Assembly (NCBI GenBank): GCA_017882205.1
Contig: JADGPY010000139.1
Span: 1 to 13,192 of the forward strand
DNA from: Chitinophagaceae bacterium
GTDB lineage: Bacteria > Bacteroidota > Bacteroidia > Chitinophagales > Chitinophagaceae
Direction: 5' to 3'
Length of the DNA: 13,192 nucleotides
Shown: positions 1 through 6,370 of the stretch, in pieces
Numbering within the stretch: the stretch's first letter is position 1
Layout: every line of letters starts with the position of its first letter
Translations under genes and position numbers: made by a program
Notes under the pieces: model-generated
What the model was told of the DNA's origin: nothing
What the model saw: the letters and a program-made list of their open reading frames with translations, nothing else
The model's database searches: none

Positions 1-858
1 AGCAGGTGCCAGGTGTATGTACTGAAACCACTTAATACAAGTGATCTAAGTTTCCTGTTACAGGAGGCATTAACAAAGGACGAATACATAAAAACAAAGA
101 TGGTAGAAGTTCGTGAAACCGAAGCATTATTCAATCTATCCGGAGGGGATGCACGAAAACTCTTTAATCTTCTTGAACTGTATATAGATGTGGTATCAGG
201 TGAAGGAAAGAAGGGTGATAAAATTGTGATTACCGATGAAAGAATAATGGAGGTAGCACAAAAAAAAATTGCCTTATATGACAAGCAGGGAGAACAACAT
301 TATGATATTATTTCTGCATTTATAAAATCAATTAGAGGAAGCGATCCGAATGCTGCAGTATACTGGTTAGCCAGGATGATCGATGGAGGTGAGGATGTAA
401 AATTCATAGCTCGCAGAATGGTTGTATTAGCAAGTGAGGATATTGGTAATGCCAACCCTACAGCTCTAGTGCTGGCAACAAATACTTTCCAGGCTGTTCA
501 TGTGATTGGCTATCCTGAAGCCAGGATCATACTTTCCCAATGTGCCATCTACCTGGCAGGATCTCCAAAAAGCAATGCCAGCTATGTTGCTATTAGCATG
601 GCATTGGAGTTAGTAAAAAACCATGGTGATCTTCCGGTTCCACTGCATATTCGAAATGCTCCAACAAAATTGATGAAGGATCTGGATTACGGCAAAGAAT
701 ATAAATATGCACATAGTTTTGATAAGAACTTTTCGGAACAGGAATATCTTCCTGATAAAATAAAAAGAACAACATTATATAATCCAGGAAAAAATGCAAG
801 AGAAGAAGAAATAAGGAAGTTCCTGAAAGAGAGATGGAAAGATAAATACGATTATTAA
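1..858 (+). CDS. rarA: Replication-associated recombination protein A, AAA+ ATPase (5' truncated by window edge)
   Basis: This is the C-terminal part (285 residues) of RarA/MgsA, a clamp-loader-like AAA+ ATPase that acts at stalled replication forks. The reading frame is open to base 1, so the GTG at 13 is not the start: codons 1-4 read SRCQ, running into VYVLKPL, the conserved RarA stretch carrying the presumed arginine finger (R2 of the fragment). A GDARK motif near fragment residues 49-53 matches the sensor-2 helix. From about residue 100 onward (HYDIISAFIKSIRGSDP, then YWLARMI and ASEDIGNA) it matches the MgsA C-terminal tetramerisation domain and ends normally at TAA 856-858. Walker A and B lie outside the window. 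The next gene starts 60 bases downstream on the same strand. The family assignment is firm; the role is from family knowledge. Confidence 0.95.
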   Translation, partial: SRCQVYVLKPLNTSDLSFLLQEALTKDEYIKTKMVEVRETEALFNLSGGDARKLFNLLELYIDVVSGEGKKGDKIVITDERIMEVAQKKIALYDKQGEQHYDIISAFIKSIRGSDPNAAVYWLARMIDGGEDVKFIARRMVVLASEDIGNANPTALVLATNTFQAVHVIGYPEARIILSQCAIYLAGSPKSNASYVAISMALELVKNHGDLPVPLHIRNAPTKLMKDLDYGKEYKYAHSFDKNFSEQEYLPDKIKRTTLYNPGKNAREEEIRKFLKERWKDKYDY

Positions 859-862
859 TAAA

Positions 863-895
863 GTTGGCTAAAGCTAGCGGGGCCTACCCCCCAAC
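863..895. repeat. GC-rich hairpin with GGCTAAAGC core between rarA and elaA
   Basis: GTTGG (863-867) can pair with CCAAC (891-895), and GGGG (879-882) with CCCC (887-890) around a CCTA loop. An 11-base bulge containing CTAAAGC lies on one side. No T-run follows on either strand, so it does not look like a standard intrinsic terminator. The GGCTAAAGC core recurs in hairpins at 3156, 3284 and 6303, so it may be a worn copy of the same palindrome family. Confidence 0.4.
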
Positions 896-918
896 CACTA
901 CTATAATCTCTAAACAAC

Positions 919-1383
919 ATGATTATCAACTGGCAATGCAAATATTTTACTGAACTCTCAACATCTGAGTTATACCAGGTAATCAAATTAAGACTCGAGG
1001 TATTTGCCGTAGAGCAAAATTGTGTTTACCAGGACTGCGATAATAGAGACCAGGATTCATGGCATCTAATGGGATGGCAGGATGGGAGATTGATCGCCTA
1101 TGCCAGGCTTCTACCTCCGGGACTTGCATATGATACCCCTTCCATTGGAAGGGTGGTAACTTCTCCCTTGGTCAGAGGAAATGGAATCGGTAAGGAATTA
1201 ATGCAAACCGCCATTAGTAAAATCAAAGAATTATACGGCCAAACTGAAATTACTATCAGTGCACAGGTGTATCTCAAAACTTTTTACTCCTATTTCAACT
1301 TTCACACCATTGGCGACAGTTACATTGAAGATGAGATTGAACACATTAAAATGAAAACAAGTCAGCAGCGGTCGGGGCGATGA
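919..1383 (+). CDS. elaA: ElaA-like GNAT family N-acetyltransferase
   Basis: A 154-residue cytoplasmic acetyl-CoA-dependent N-acetyltransferase of the ElaA branch; the substrate is not known for this family. The diagnostic N-terminal block RLEVFAVEQNCVYQD is at residues 25-39. The acetyl-CoA loop is RGNGIG at 86-91, preceded by the IGRVVTSP strand at 76-83. The C-terminal block with AQVYLKTFYSYFNF (115-128) and the EDEIEHIKM motif is also present, as in the E. coli protein, and total length is nearly the same (about 153 aa). The ATG at 919 is the natural start. The last residues (about QQRSGR) and the TGA stop are encoded by the left end of a hairpin repeat, so the native C-terminus was probably replaced when that element arrived. 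No operon partner is obvious. Confidence 0.9.
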   Translation: MIINWQCKYFTELSTSELYQVIKLRLEVFAVEQNCVYQDCDNRDQDSWHLMGWQDGRLIAYARLLPPGLAYDTPSIGRVVTSPLVRGNGIGKELMQTAISKIKELYGQTEITISAQVYLKTFYSYFNFHTIGDSYIEDEIEHIKMKTSQQRSGR

Positions 1384-1438
1384 GCTTTTTGATGCCGCCT
1401 TAGCGCCATCAAAAAGCGATGCCCTGAGCGCTAAGAAA
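1371..1438 (+). repeat. Left hairpin element (copy A) of an inverted REPIN/MITE-like pair
   Basis: The central stem is a perfect 11-bp inverted repeat, GCTTTTTGATG (1384-1394) with CATCAAAAAGC (1407-1417), around a 12-base loop containing TTAGC. An outer clamp GGGC (1375-1378) pairs with GCCC (1421-1424). The element ends in AGCGCTAAGAAA (1427-1438), which is repeated exactly in inverted orientation at 1553-1564. It overlaps the last codons and stop of elaA. There is no T-run after the stem, so a terminator role is not supported by sequence alone. Confidence 0.7.
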
Positions 1439-1552
1439 GAAATTACTCTTTGCATTATCCACAACATTCTAAAAGAAGCTAGATCTGATGCAGGCTGCTT
1501 TTGAAAATTCTTACTGCTAACAGAGTAAACGTTGGATGGAATATGTAAGTTA
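1439..1552. other. Spacer between the two inverted hairpin elements, no gene seen
   Basis: A 114-base AT-rich stretch with no open frame of useful length and no recognisable motif. Together with the flanking hairpins (1371-1438 and 1553-1622) it could form the body of a small non-coding mobile element of about 250 bases. That is inference from the inverted arrangement. Confidence 0.4.
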
Positions 1553-1622
1553 TTTCTTAGCGCTAAGGAGGCACGCCTGCTGTTGATGCTAAAGCGTCAC
1601 CAGCAAGCGCGAGCCCCCCGTC
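1553..1622 (-). repeat. Right hairpin element (copy B), inverted relative to copy A
   Basis: Read on the - strand it parallels copy A: a G-run (GACGGGG versus GTCGGGG), a stem-loop with a TTTAGC centre, then GCGTGCC and the shared AGCGCTAAGAAA end. The stem is TGCTGTTGATGC (1578-1589) against GCGTCACCAGCA (1594-1605): 12 positions, of which one is a mismatch and one a G-T wobble, with loop TAAA. The stem bases differ from those of copy A yet still pair. The perfect palindrome CTTAGCGCTAAG lies at 1556-1567. Confidence 0.65.
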
Positions 1623-1643
1623 TACTGCAACCAACGGATAAAT

Positions 1644-1673
1644 CTTAAGGTTTTACACAATAACAACCTTTAG
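1644..1673. repeat. Small inverted repeat upstream of the barrel gene
   Basis: CTTAAGGTT (1644-1652) faces AACCTTTAG (1665-1673), 8 of 9 pairs, with a 12-base loop. It lies about 65 bases before the barrel gene start and could be a leader hairpin or protein site. There is no T-run, and nothing else in 1623-1738 is recognisable. Function unknown. Confidence 0.3.
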
Positions 1674-1738
1674 TAGCCGTTTATTTCAGGCAAGACGCAT
1701 ATCCAAATATCCGAAGAAGAACTAAATCCAATAGTCTG

Positions 1739-2737
1739 ATGAAAATACGTTTACATAGCGTAACGGTTTCTATAATAATTTCTGCACTCAGCCTGCTTAT
1801 TTTCCCTTTAAAATCTTTTTCACAGCACTTAATGTTTCAAACCGGCAGTGTAAAATGGGAAGCTGGAATAAACTTAGGCCCTTCATTCTTTTTAGGTGAT
1901 TTGGGTGGCAATGCTGGCAAAGGCACAAAATTTATTAAAGATGTGAATCTCCAGTTTACCAACATCATGAAAGGCGCTTTTATTACCGCTTATCCCTCAG
2001 ATTGGCTTGGAATTAGGGTTGCTGGAGAAGTAGGGAAGTTACAAGGCGATGATGCTGCCGTCACTTCAAAAGGAGTGGATGAGCTTTGGCGGAAACAGCG
2101 TAACCTTGATTTTAGAACAAATATTACTGAGGGTTATATAGCATTGGAAGTTTTTCCGTTAATGATATTAAATAGTTTCCAGGAAAACCAGCCCCGGTTA
2201 CGTCCATATGGAGTTGCAGGTGTAGGAGTGTTTCATTTCGATCCACAAGGTTCGATCACCGATGCCAGTGGTAATAAAACATGGGTTTACCTTCATCCAT
2301 TACGCACTGAAGGTGAAGGCATGAAGGAGTATCCAGGTCGCAATCAATACCAGCTCACTCAATTGAATATTCCAATTGGTTGTGGCCTAAAATATTTTTC
2401 CTCAGACAGAGTTACTGTCAGCCTTGAATTTTTATATAGAAAAACCTTTACCGATTATATAGATGATGTAAGTACTAATTATATAGACCCAAACTTATTC
2501 GACAGGTATTTATCGGCAAGTGATGCAATTATTGCCAGAAAGGTTTCTGATAAAACCATCGGCATTGTTACTCCGGGGATTAATAGATATGCTCCCGGCA
2601 CACAACGTGGTAATCCAAAAAACGGTGACGCATATTTCAACTTTTTTGTAAAGTTTGGTATCCGCCTTGGTGAAATTTATGAAAGCATAGCTGACAAAAA
2701 CGCAGCACACCAAATGCGTTGTCCACATATTTTTTAA
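1739..2737 (+). CDS. Outer-membrane beta-barrel protein, DUF6089-like
   Basis: A 332-residue secreted protein, probably an outer-membrane beta-barrel of the DUF6089-like group seen in Bacteroidota. Residues 1-29 form a signal peptide: basic start, hydrophobic SIIISALSLLIFP, then KSFSQ before probable cleavage. The mature part opens with a strand and glycine-rich turn (WEAGINLGPSFFLGDLGG, about 40-57). It continues with alternating polar/aromatic strands, including RNLDFRTNITEGYIALEV (about 121-138), a PYGVAGVGVFHF strand, and the late GLKYFSSDRVTVSLEFLYRKTFTDY region. Together these are typical of the family. The start ATG follows a weak purine stretch. The gene is followed after 22 bases by a small secreted protein with a T9SS C-terminal-domain fold, so the two are probably cotranscribed. 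No specific cargo or ligand can be assigned. The barrel call is firm; the exact family is by resemblance. Confidence 0.75.
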   Translation: MKIRLHSVTVSIIISALSLLIFPLKSFSQHLMFQTGSVKWEAGINLGPSFFLGDLGGNAGKGTKFIKDVNLQFTNIMKGAFITAYPSDWLGIRVAGEVGKLQGDDAAVTSKGVDELWRKQRNLDFRTNITEGYIALEVFPLMILNSFQENQPRLRPYGVAGVGVFHFDPQGSITDASGNKTWVYLHPLRTEGEGMKEYPGRNQYQLTQLNIPIGCGLKYFSSDRVTVSLEFLYRKTFTDYIDDVSTNYIDPNLFDRYLSASDAIIARKVSDKTIGIVTPGINRYAPGTQRGNPKNGDAYFNFFVKFGIRLGEIYESIADKNAAHQMRCPHIF

Positions 2738-2759
2738 TAAATAATAGAACATTGCCAAT

Positions 2760-3101
2760 ATGAATTTAATATCTAATAAAAGTTTTTTGAAAGCACCGTT
2801 ATTTATCGGCTGCCTGTTCATCTTAAGCTCATTTTTTGAACCCACTAAGTTGGCAGGCACAAATGCAGAAGTGAATCTGAAAATCGCACAGAAGGATAAT
2901 AACATCCTGGTGAGCGTCCAAACAATAAGGAACAGCAAAACACAGTTCTACATGTTCACTATTGATGGCGAACTGATAAAAGAATTTGATATCAATGGGT
3001 CGAAAAAAATCATCATCTCAAAATTGAAAAAAGGAATTTACCTATATGAATTCTTTAGCAATGATGAAAGATTAAAAAATGGAAAAATTGAATTAAAATA
3101 G
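2760..3101 (+). CDS. Small secreted protein resembling a lone T9SS type-A sorting domain
   Basis: 113 residues. A hydrophobic N-terminus (FLKAPLFIGCLFILSSFF, about 9-26) looks like a signal peptide, with a possible cleavage near TNA at 34-36. Everything after it (about 37-113) resembles the C-terminal type-A sorting domain of T9SS cargo: a strand pair, FTIDGELIKEFDINGSK at about 66-82, ISKLKKGIYLYEF at 86-98 with the hallmark KG-[IV]-Y, and a final strand ending in K. The usual YPNP-like entry motif is missing and there is no cargo domain in front. It lies 22 bases after the barrel gene on the same strand and ends before a + strand hairpin terminator at 3284. It may be a real minimal surface protein, a barrel partner, or the leftover tail of a lost cargo gene. 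Function unknown. Confidence 0.7.
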   Translation: MNLISNKSFLKAPLFIGCLFILSSFFEPTKLAGTNAEVNLKIAQKDNNILVSVQTIRNSKTQFYMFTIDGELIKEFDINGSKKIIISKLKKGIYLYEFFSNDERLKNGKIELK

Positions 3102-3150
3102 CTTGAGGCCTTATGGTCGGTGAAAGTAGCTGGCTTATGTTGAACAATAT

Positions 3151-3173
3151 AAAAACCAGGGCTTTAGCCCCGG
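3151..3173 (-). terminator. Probable intrinsic terminator for uvrA (- strand)
   Basis: Read on the - strand, CCGGGGC pairs with GCCCTGG (one G-T pair) around a TAAA loop, followed by TTTTT. On the + strand the arms are 3156-3162 and 3167-3173, with the A-run at 3151-3155. It lies about 150 bases beyond the uvrA stop and shares its CTAAAG core with the hairpin at 3284. Confidence 0.6.
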
Positions 3174-3283
3174 AATAAAGCAGAGTATATAATAAAAGTT
3201 ATCCCCGGAAAACGATACACATTCTTGTGTAATGTAAACCCCTGAAACCACATTCTTATTTAACTTTGTTACCATGCTCTGCA

Positions 3284-3311
3284 CCCAAGGCTAAAGCCTT
3301 GGGTTTTTTTT
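3284..3311 (+). terminator. Strong intrinsic terminator for the + strand barrel/sorting-domain unit
   Basis: A perfect 8-bp stem, CCCAAGGC (3284-3291) with GCCTTGGG (3296-3303), a TAAA loop and eight Ts (3304-3311). It lies 183 bases after the stop of the small secreted protein and just before the end of uvrA, which is on the opposite strand. Confidence 0.85.
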
Positions 3312-3321
3312 AAATCAAGGT

Positions 3322-6243
3322 TCAGACTAACTCCTCTTTCAAAAACTTCGCGGTATAACTTTCTTTATTTTTCGCCAATTCCTCAGGTGTTCCTTCAAAA
3401 AGGATTCTACCACCACCATCTCCACCTTCGGGACCCAGGTCAATAATATGATCAGCTATCTTAATAATGTCCATATTGTGTTCTATCACTAGAACAGTAT
3501 TACCTCTGTCAACAAGTTTATTCAATACATCAATAAGGTGCTGAATATCCTGGAAATGCAAGCCGGTTGTTGGTTCATCAAGGATATAAAAAGTTTTGCC
3601 AGTATCTTTTTTACCTAACTCTGTTGAAAGTTTCACCCGCTGGGCTTCTCCACCACTAAGAGTCACCGCACTTTGGCCAAGAGTAATATATCCAAGTCCC
3701 ACTTCCTGCAACACTTTTATCTTGCGATATATGTATGGAACGTTATGAAAAAAATCTACTGCTTCATCTACCGTCATGTCGAGCACATCACTGATCGATT
3801 TACCTTTATACCGGATTTCAAGCGTTTCCCTATTGTATCTTTTACCATTGCACTTTTCACAATGCACATATACGTCTGGTAAGAAATTCATCTCGATCAC
3901 TTTCATCCCACCCCCTTCACATACATCACATCGCCCACTTTTAACATTGAATGAAAATCTACCAGCTGTATAACCACGAATCTTTGCTTCGGGAATGGAT
4001 GCAAACAAGGTTCTTATATCTGTAAAGAATCCGCAGTACGTTGCAGGATTGCTTCTCGGTGTTCGGCCAATAGGCGACTGATCGATCTCTATTACTTTGT
4101 CAATATGCTCGAGCCCCTTAACGTTTTTATAGTCAAGTGGGAACATTTTACTCTTATAGGCATGTTTCATTAGAATGGGATACAACGTTTCGTTGATCAA
4201 TGTAGATTTCCCACTTCCGCTTACCCCTGTAACACAAATAAATTTTCCAAGTGGAAAAGTGGCTTTTACTTCTTTCAAATTATTACCAGATGCACCTTCC
4301 AGGGAAAGTATTTTTGCATTCCCCTTTCTTCTCTCTTTTGGAACAAGAATAAATCTATGACCGTTTAAATAGGATGCTGTTACAGTATTAAGCTTCAACA
4401 TCTCTTCAGGTATTCCCTGGGCAACTATCTCTCCACCATGTTTTCCTGCCTGAGGGCCAATATCAATTATGTAATCTGCTGCCAGCATGATGTCTTTATC
4501 ATGTTCAACCACCAAAACACTATTGCCGATATCACGAAGATTTTTTAATGCTTTTATCAACCTATGATTATCCCGATGATGTAATCCAATGCTTGGTTCA
4601 TCAAGAATATATGTGATACCCTGAAGTTGTGATCCAATCTGGGTGGCAAGTCTTATCCGCTGAGACTCACCTCCGCTAAGGCTCTTTGAAGGCCTGTTCA
4701 TGGTCAGGTAAGTGAGACCCACATCAAGTAAAAATTGACACCTCTCTTTAATCTCTTTTATAATATCCTTAGCAATAATATTCTGTCGCTTGCTTAACCT
4801 GGATTCAATATCATCAAACCATTGCATTAACTTATCCAGGTTTAGTTCGCTTAATTCAGCAATATTTGCATTGTCAATTTTAAACCAAAGGCTCTCTTTT
4901 CTCAGTCGTTTACCTTCACAGGTACTACAGGTTTTCAACTGCATGAATTTTTCAACCCATACCCTTAATCCTTCACTGGTGCTGCTTGCGCTGAACCAAC
5001 GCTTTACCATGTTTACTATCCCTTCATATTCAGTGGTATAGTAAGTTTTTGCATCCATTGCCTCCTTATTCTCTCCATCAGAAATAATAGTTTCATTCAG
5101 ATCAAAATCAACAATATCATTACCGTTTATTTCCTCCTGCCCATATAATAAAATATTCAATGATTTTTTTGGTAGATCTTTTAACGGCTTATCAAGATTC
5201 ATCTTATGCTTCTTTCCTAATTGCTGAACTTGTTTAAAAACATAGGCTTCTCTTTCTTCTCCCAGAGGTGCAATTCCTCCTTCATTTACACTTAGATCCC
5301 AATCAGGGATGATCGCATCCAGGCTTACCTGGTAAACACTTCCCAATCCTTTGCAAGTGGGACATGCCCCATAGGGAGAATTGAATGAAAAACTATTGGG
5401 AGAAGGTTCCTCATAACTAATTCCTGTTTCTACACACATCAACTGTTTACTGAATTGGACTAATATTCCTTCTTCTTCACTCACTTTTGCGTTTCCTTTC
5501 GAGGTACGTCCTAATCCAGGTTCCACTAACAAAAACATTAGATCCTTACCTAATTGAAGAGTTTTTTGTACACTCTGACTAAGGCGTATTTTCATATCAT
5601 CTGCTACCTGCAGACGATCAACTACTAGTTCAATATCATGAATTTTATATCTATCAACCTGCATCCTGGCAACAAGGTCTTTGATTTCACCATCTACCCG
5701 AACTTTTAAAAATCCCTTTTTTCTTACATCTTCAAATAGTTCCCGATAATGACCCTTACGTCCGCGAACCAGGGGTGCCAGTAAGGATATCTTTTTATCT
5801 TTATACCGCTTAAAAATATTGTCCACTATTTCTTCCTCGCTCCACTTTACCATTTTTTTGCCGGTATTATAGCTATAGGCTTCGCCTATTCTTGCATATA
5901 ACAACCTGAAAAAATCATAGAGTTCGGTTACTGTTCCAACAGTACTGCGGGGATTTTTATTTGTAGTCTTTTGTTCTATAGAAATAACAGGTGATAAGCC
6001 AGTGATCTTATCTACGTCGGGCCTTTCCATATCACCGATGAACTGCCTTGCATATGCAGAAAAGCTTTCCATATAGCGGCGCTGTCCTTCCGCATAAATG
6101 GTATCAAACGCAAGCGAGGATTTTCCACTTCCACTAATACCCGTAATCACTACTAATTTATTTTTGGGAATTGAGATGTCAATATTCTTCAGATTGTGCA
6201 CCCTGGCACCAAATACTTCAATTGATTCGTCTACTAAATCCAT
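3322..6243 (-). CDS. uvrA: Excinuclease ABC subunit A (UvrA)
   Basis: 973 residues from the ATG at 6243, damage-recognition ATPase of nucleotide excision repair; it dimerises and loads UvrB. Numbering from that ATG: Walker A 35-43 (GISGSGKSS); signature LSGGESQ 522-528; Walker B ending LDEP at about 550; second Walker A 673-681; signature LSGGEAQ 862-868; second Walker B to 891. The insertion between residues about 120 and 260 is present, as in UvrB-binding UvrA1. The C-terminal zinc module is complete (C772, C775, C795, C798), and CSTC is at 439-442. The first zinc module looks incomplete: C270 is followed by T273 where a Cys is expected, while C294 and C297 remain. A TTG at 6264 would add seven residues (MDSYSIV), but family proteins begin near IEV.GAR.HNLKN, so the ATG fits better. 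Slightly longer than E. coli UvrA (940), with an acidic stretch near 370-400. Confidence 0.97.
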   Translation of the reverse strand: MDLVDESIEVFGARVHNLKNIDISIPKNKLVVITGISGSGKSSLAFDTIYAEGQRRYMESFSAYARQFIGDMERPDVDKITGLSPVISIEQKTTNKNPRSTVGTVTELYDFFRLLYARIGEAYSYNTGKKMVKWSEEEIVDNIFKRYKDKKISLLAPLVRGRKGHYRELFEDVRKKGFLKVRVDGEIKDLVARMQVDRYKIHDIELVVDRLQVADDMKIRLSQSVQKTLQLGKDLMFLLVEPGLGRTSKGNAKVSEEEGILVQFSKQLMCVETGISYEEPSPNSFSFNSPYGACPTCKGLGSVYQVSLDAIIPDWDLSVNEGGIAPLGEEREAYVFKQVQQLGKKHKMNLDKPLKDLPKKSLNILLYGQEEINGNDIVDFDLNETIISDGENKEAMDAKTYYTTEYEGIVNMVKRWFSASSTSEGLRVWVEKFMQLKTCSTCEGKRLRKESLWFKIDNANIAELSELNLDKLMQWFDDIESRLSKRQNIIAKDIIKEIKERCQFLLDVGLTYLTMNRPSKSLSGGESQRIRLATQIGSQLQGITYILDEPSIGLHHRDNHRLIKALKNLRDIGNSVLVVEHDKDIMLAADYIIDIGPQAGKHGGEIVAQGIPEEMLKLNTVTASYLNGHRFILVPKERRKGNAKILSLEGASGNNLKEVKATFPLGKFICVTGVSGSGKSTLINETLYPILMKHAYKSKMFPLDYKNVKGLEHIDKVIEIDQSPIGRTPRSNPATYCGFFTDIRTLFASIPEAKIRGYTAGRFSFNVKSGRCDVCEGGGMKVIEMNFLPDVYVHCEKCNGKRYNRETLEIRYKGKSISDVLDMTVDEAVDFFHNVPYIYRKIKVLQEVGLGYITLGQSAVTLSGGEAQRVKLSTELGKKDTGKTFYILDEPTTGLHFQDIQHLIDVLNKLVDRGNTVLVIEHNMDIIKIADHIIDLGPEGGDGGGRILFEGTPEELAKNKESYTAKFLKEELV

Positions 6244-6302
6244 AACTATTGAATAACTATCCAACTACTTAATAATCAGCAATATCTGACTATTGGCAGG
6301 AC

Positions 6303-6327
6303 AATCCCAAGGCTAAACCCTGGGATT
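6303..6327. repeat. Palindromic hairpin with GGCTAAA core between uvrA and the hydrolase gene
   Basis: AATCCCAAGG (6303-6312) pairs with CCCTGGGATT (6318-6327), 9 of 10 pairs, with loop CTAAA. There is no T-run on either side, so it is not a clear intrinsic terminator even though it sits between two - strand genes. It belongs with the related hairpins at 3156 and 3284. Confidence 0.55.
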
Positions 6328-6328
6328 C

Positions 6329-6346
6329 TTCCGTGCCTTCCGTGGC
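6329..6346. repeat. Tandem 9-mer TTCCGTGCC/TTCCGTGGC
   Basis: Two adjacent 9-base units (6329-6337 and 6338-6346) differ at one position. They directly follow the palindrome at 6303. Similar CCGTG.CTTCCGTGG strings are, from memory, dispersed between genes in several bacterial phyla; this could not be checked here. Confidence 0.4.
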
Positions 6347-6370
6347 AACCCTGGTCGAGCAAAGCGAGGC

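Noticed and set aside
2510..2938. - strand frame of 142 codons across the barrel and small secreted protein genes
   Set aside because: It lies antisense to two well-supported genes, and its composition is that of complemented coding sequence.
6244..6264. TTG start giving seven extra UvrA residues
   Set aside because: UvrA proteins begin only a few residues before the IEV.GAR.HNLKN block; the ATG at 6243 already provides this and the extra residues (MDSYSIV) have no family match.
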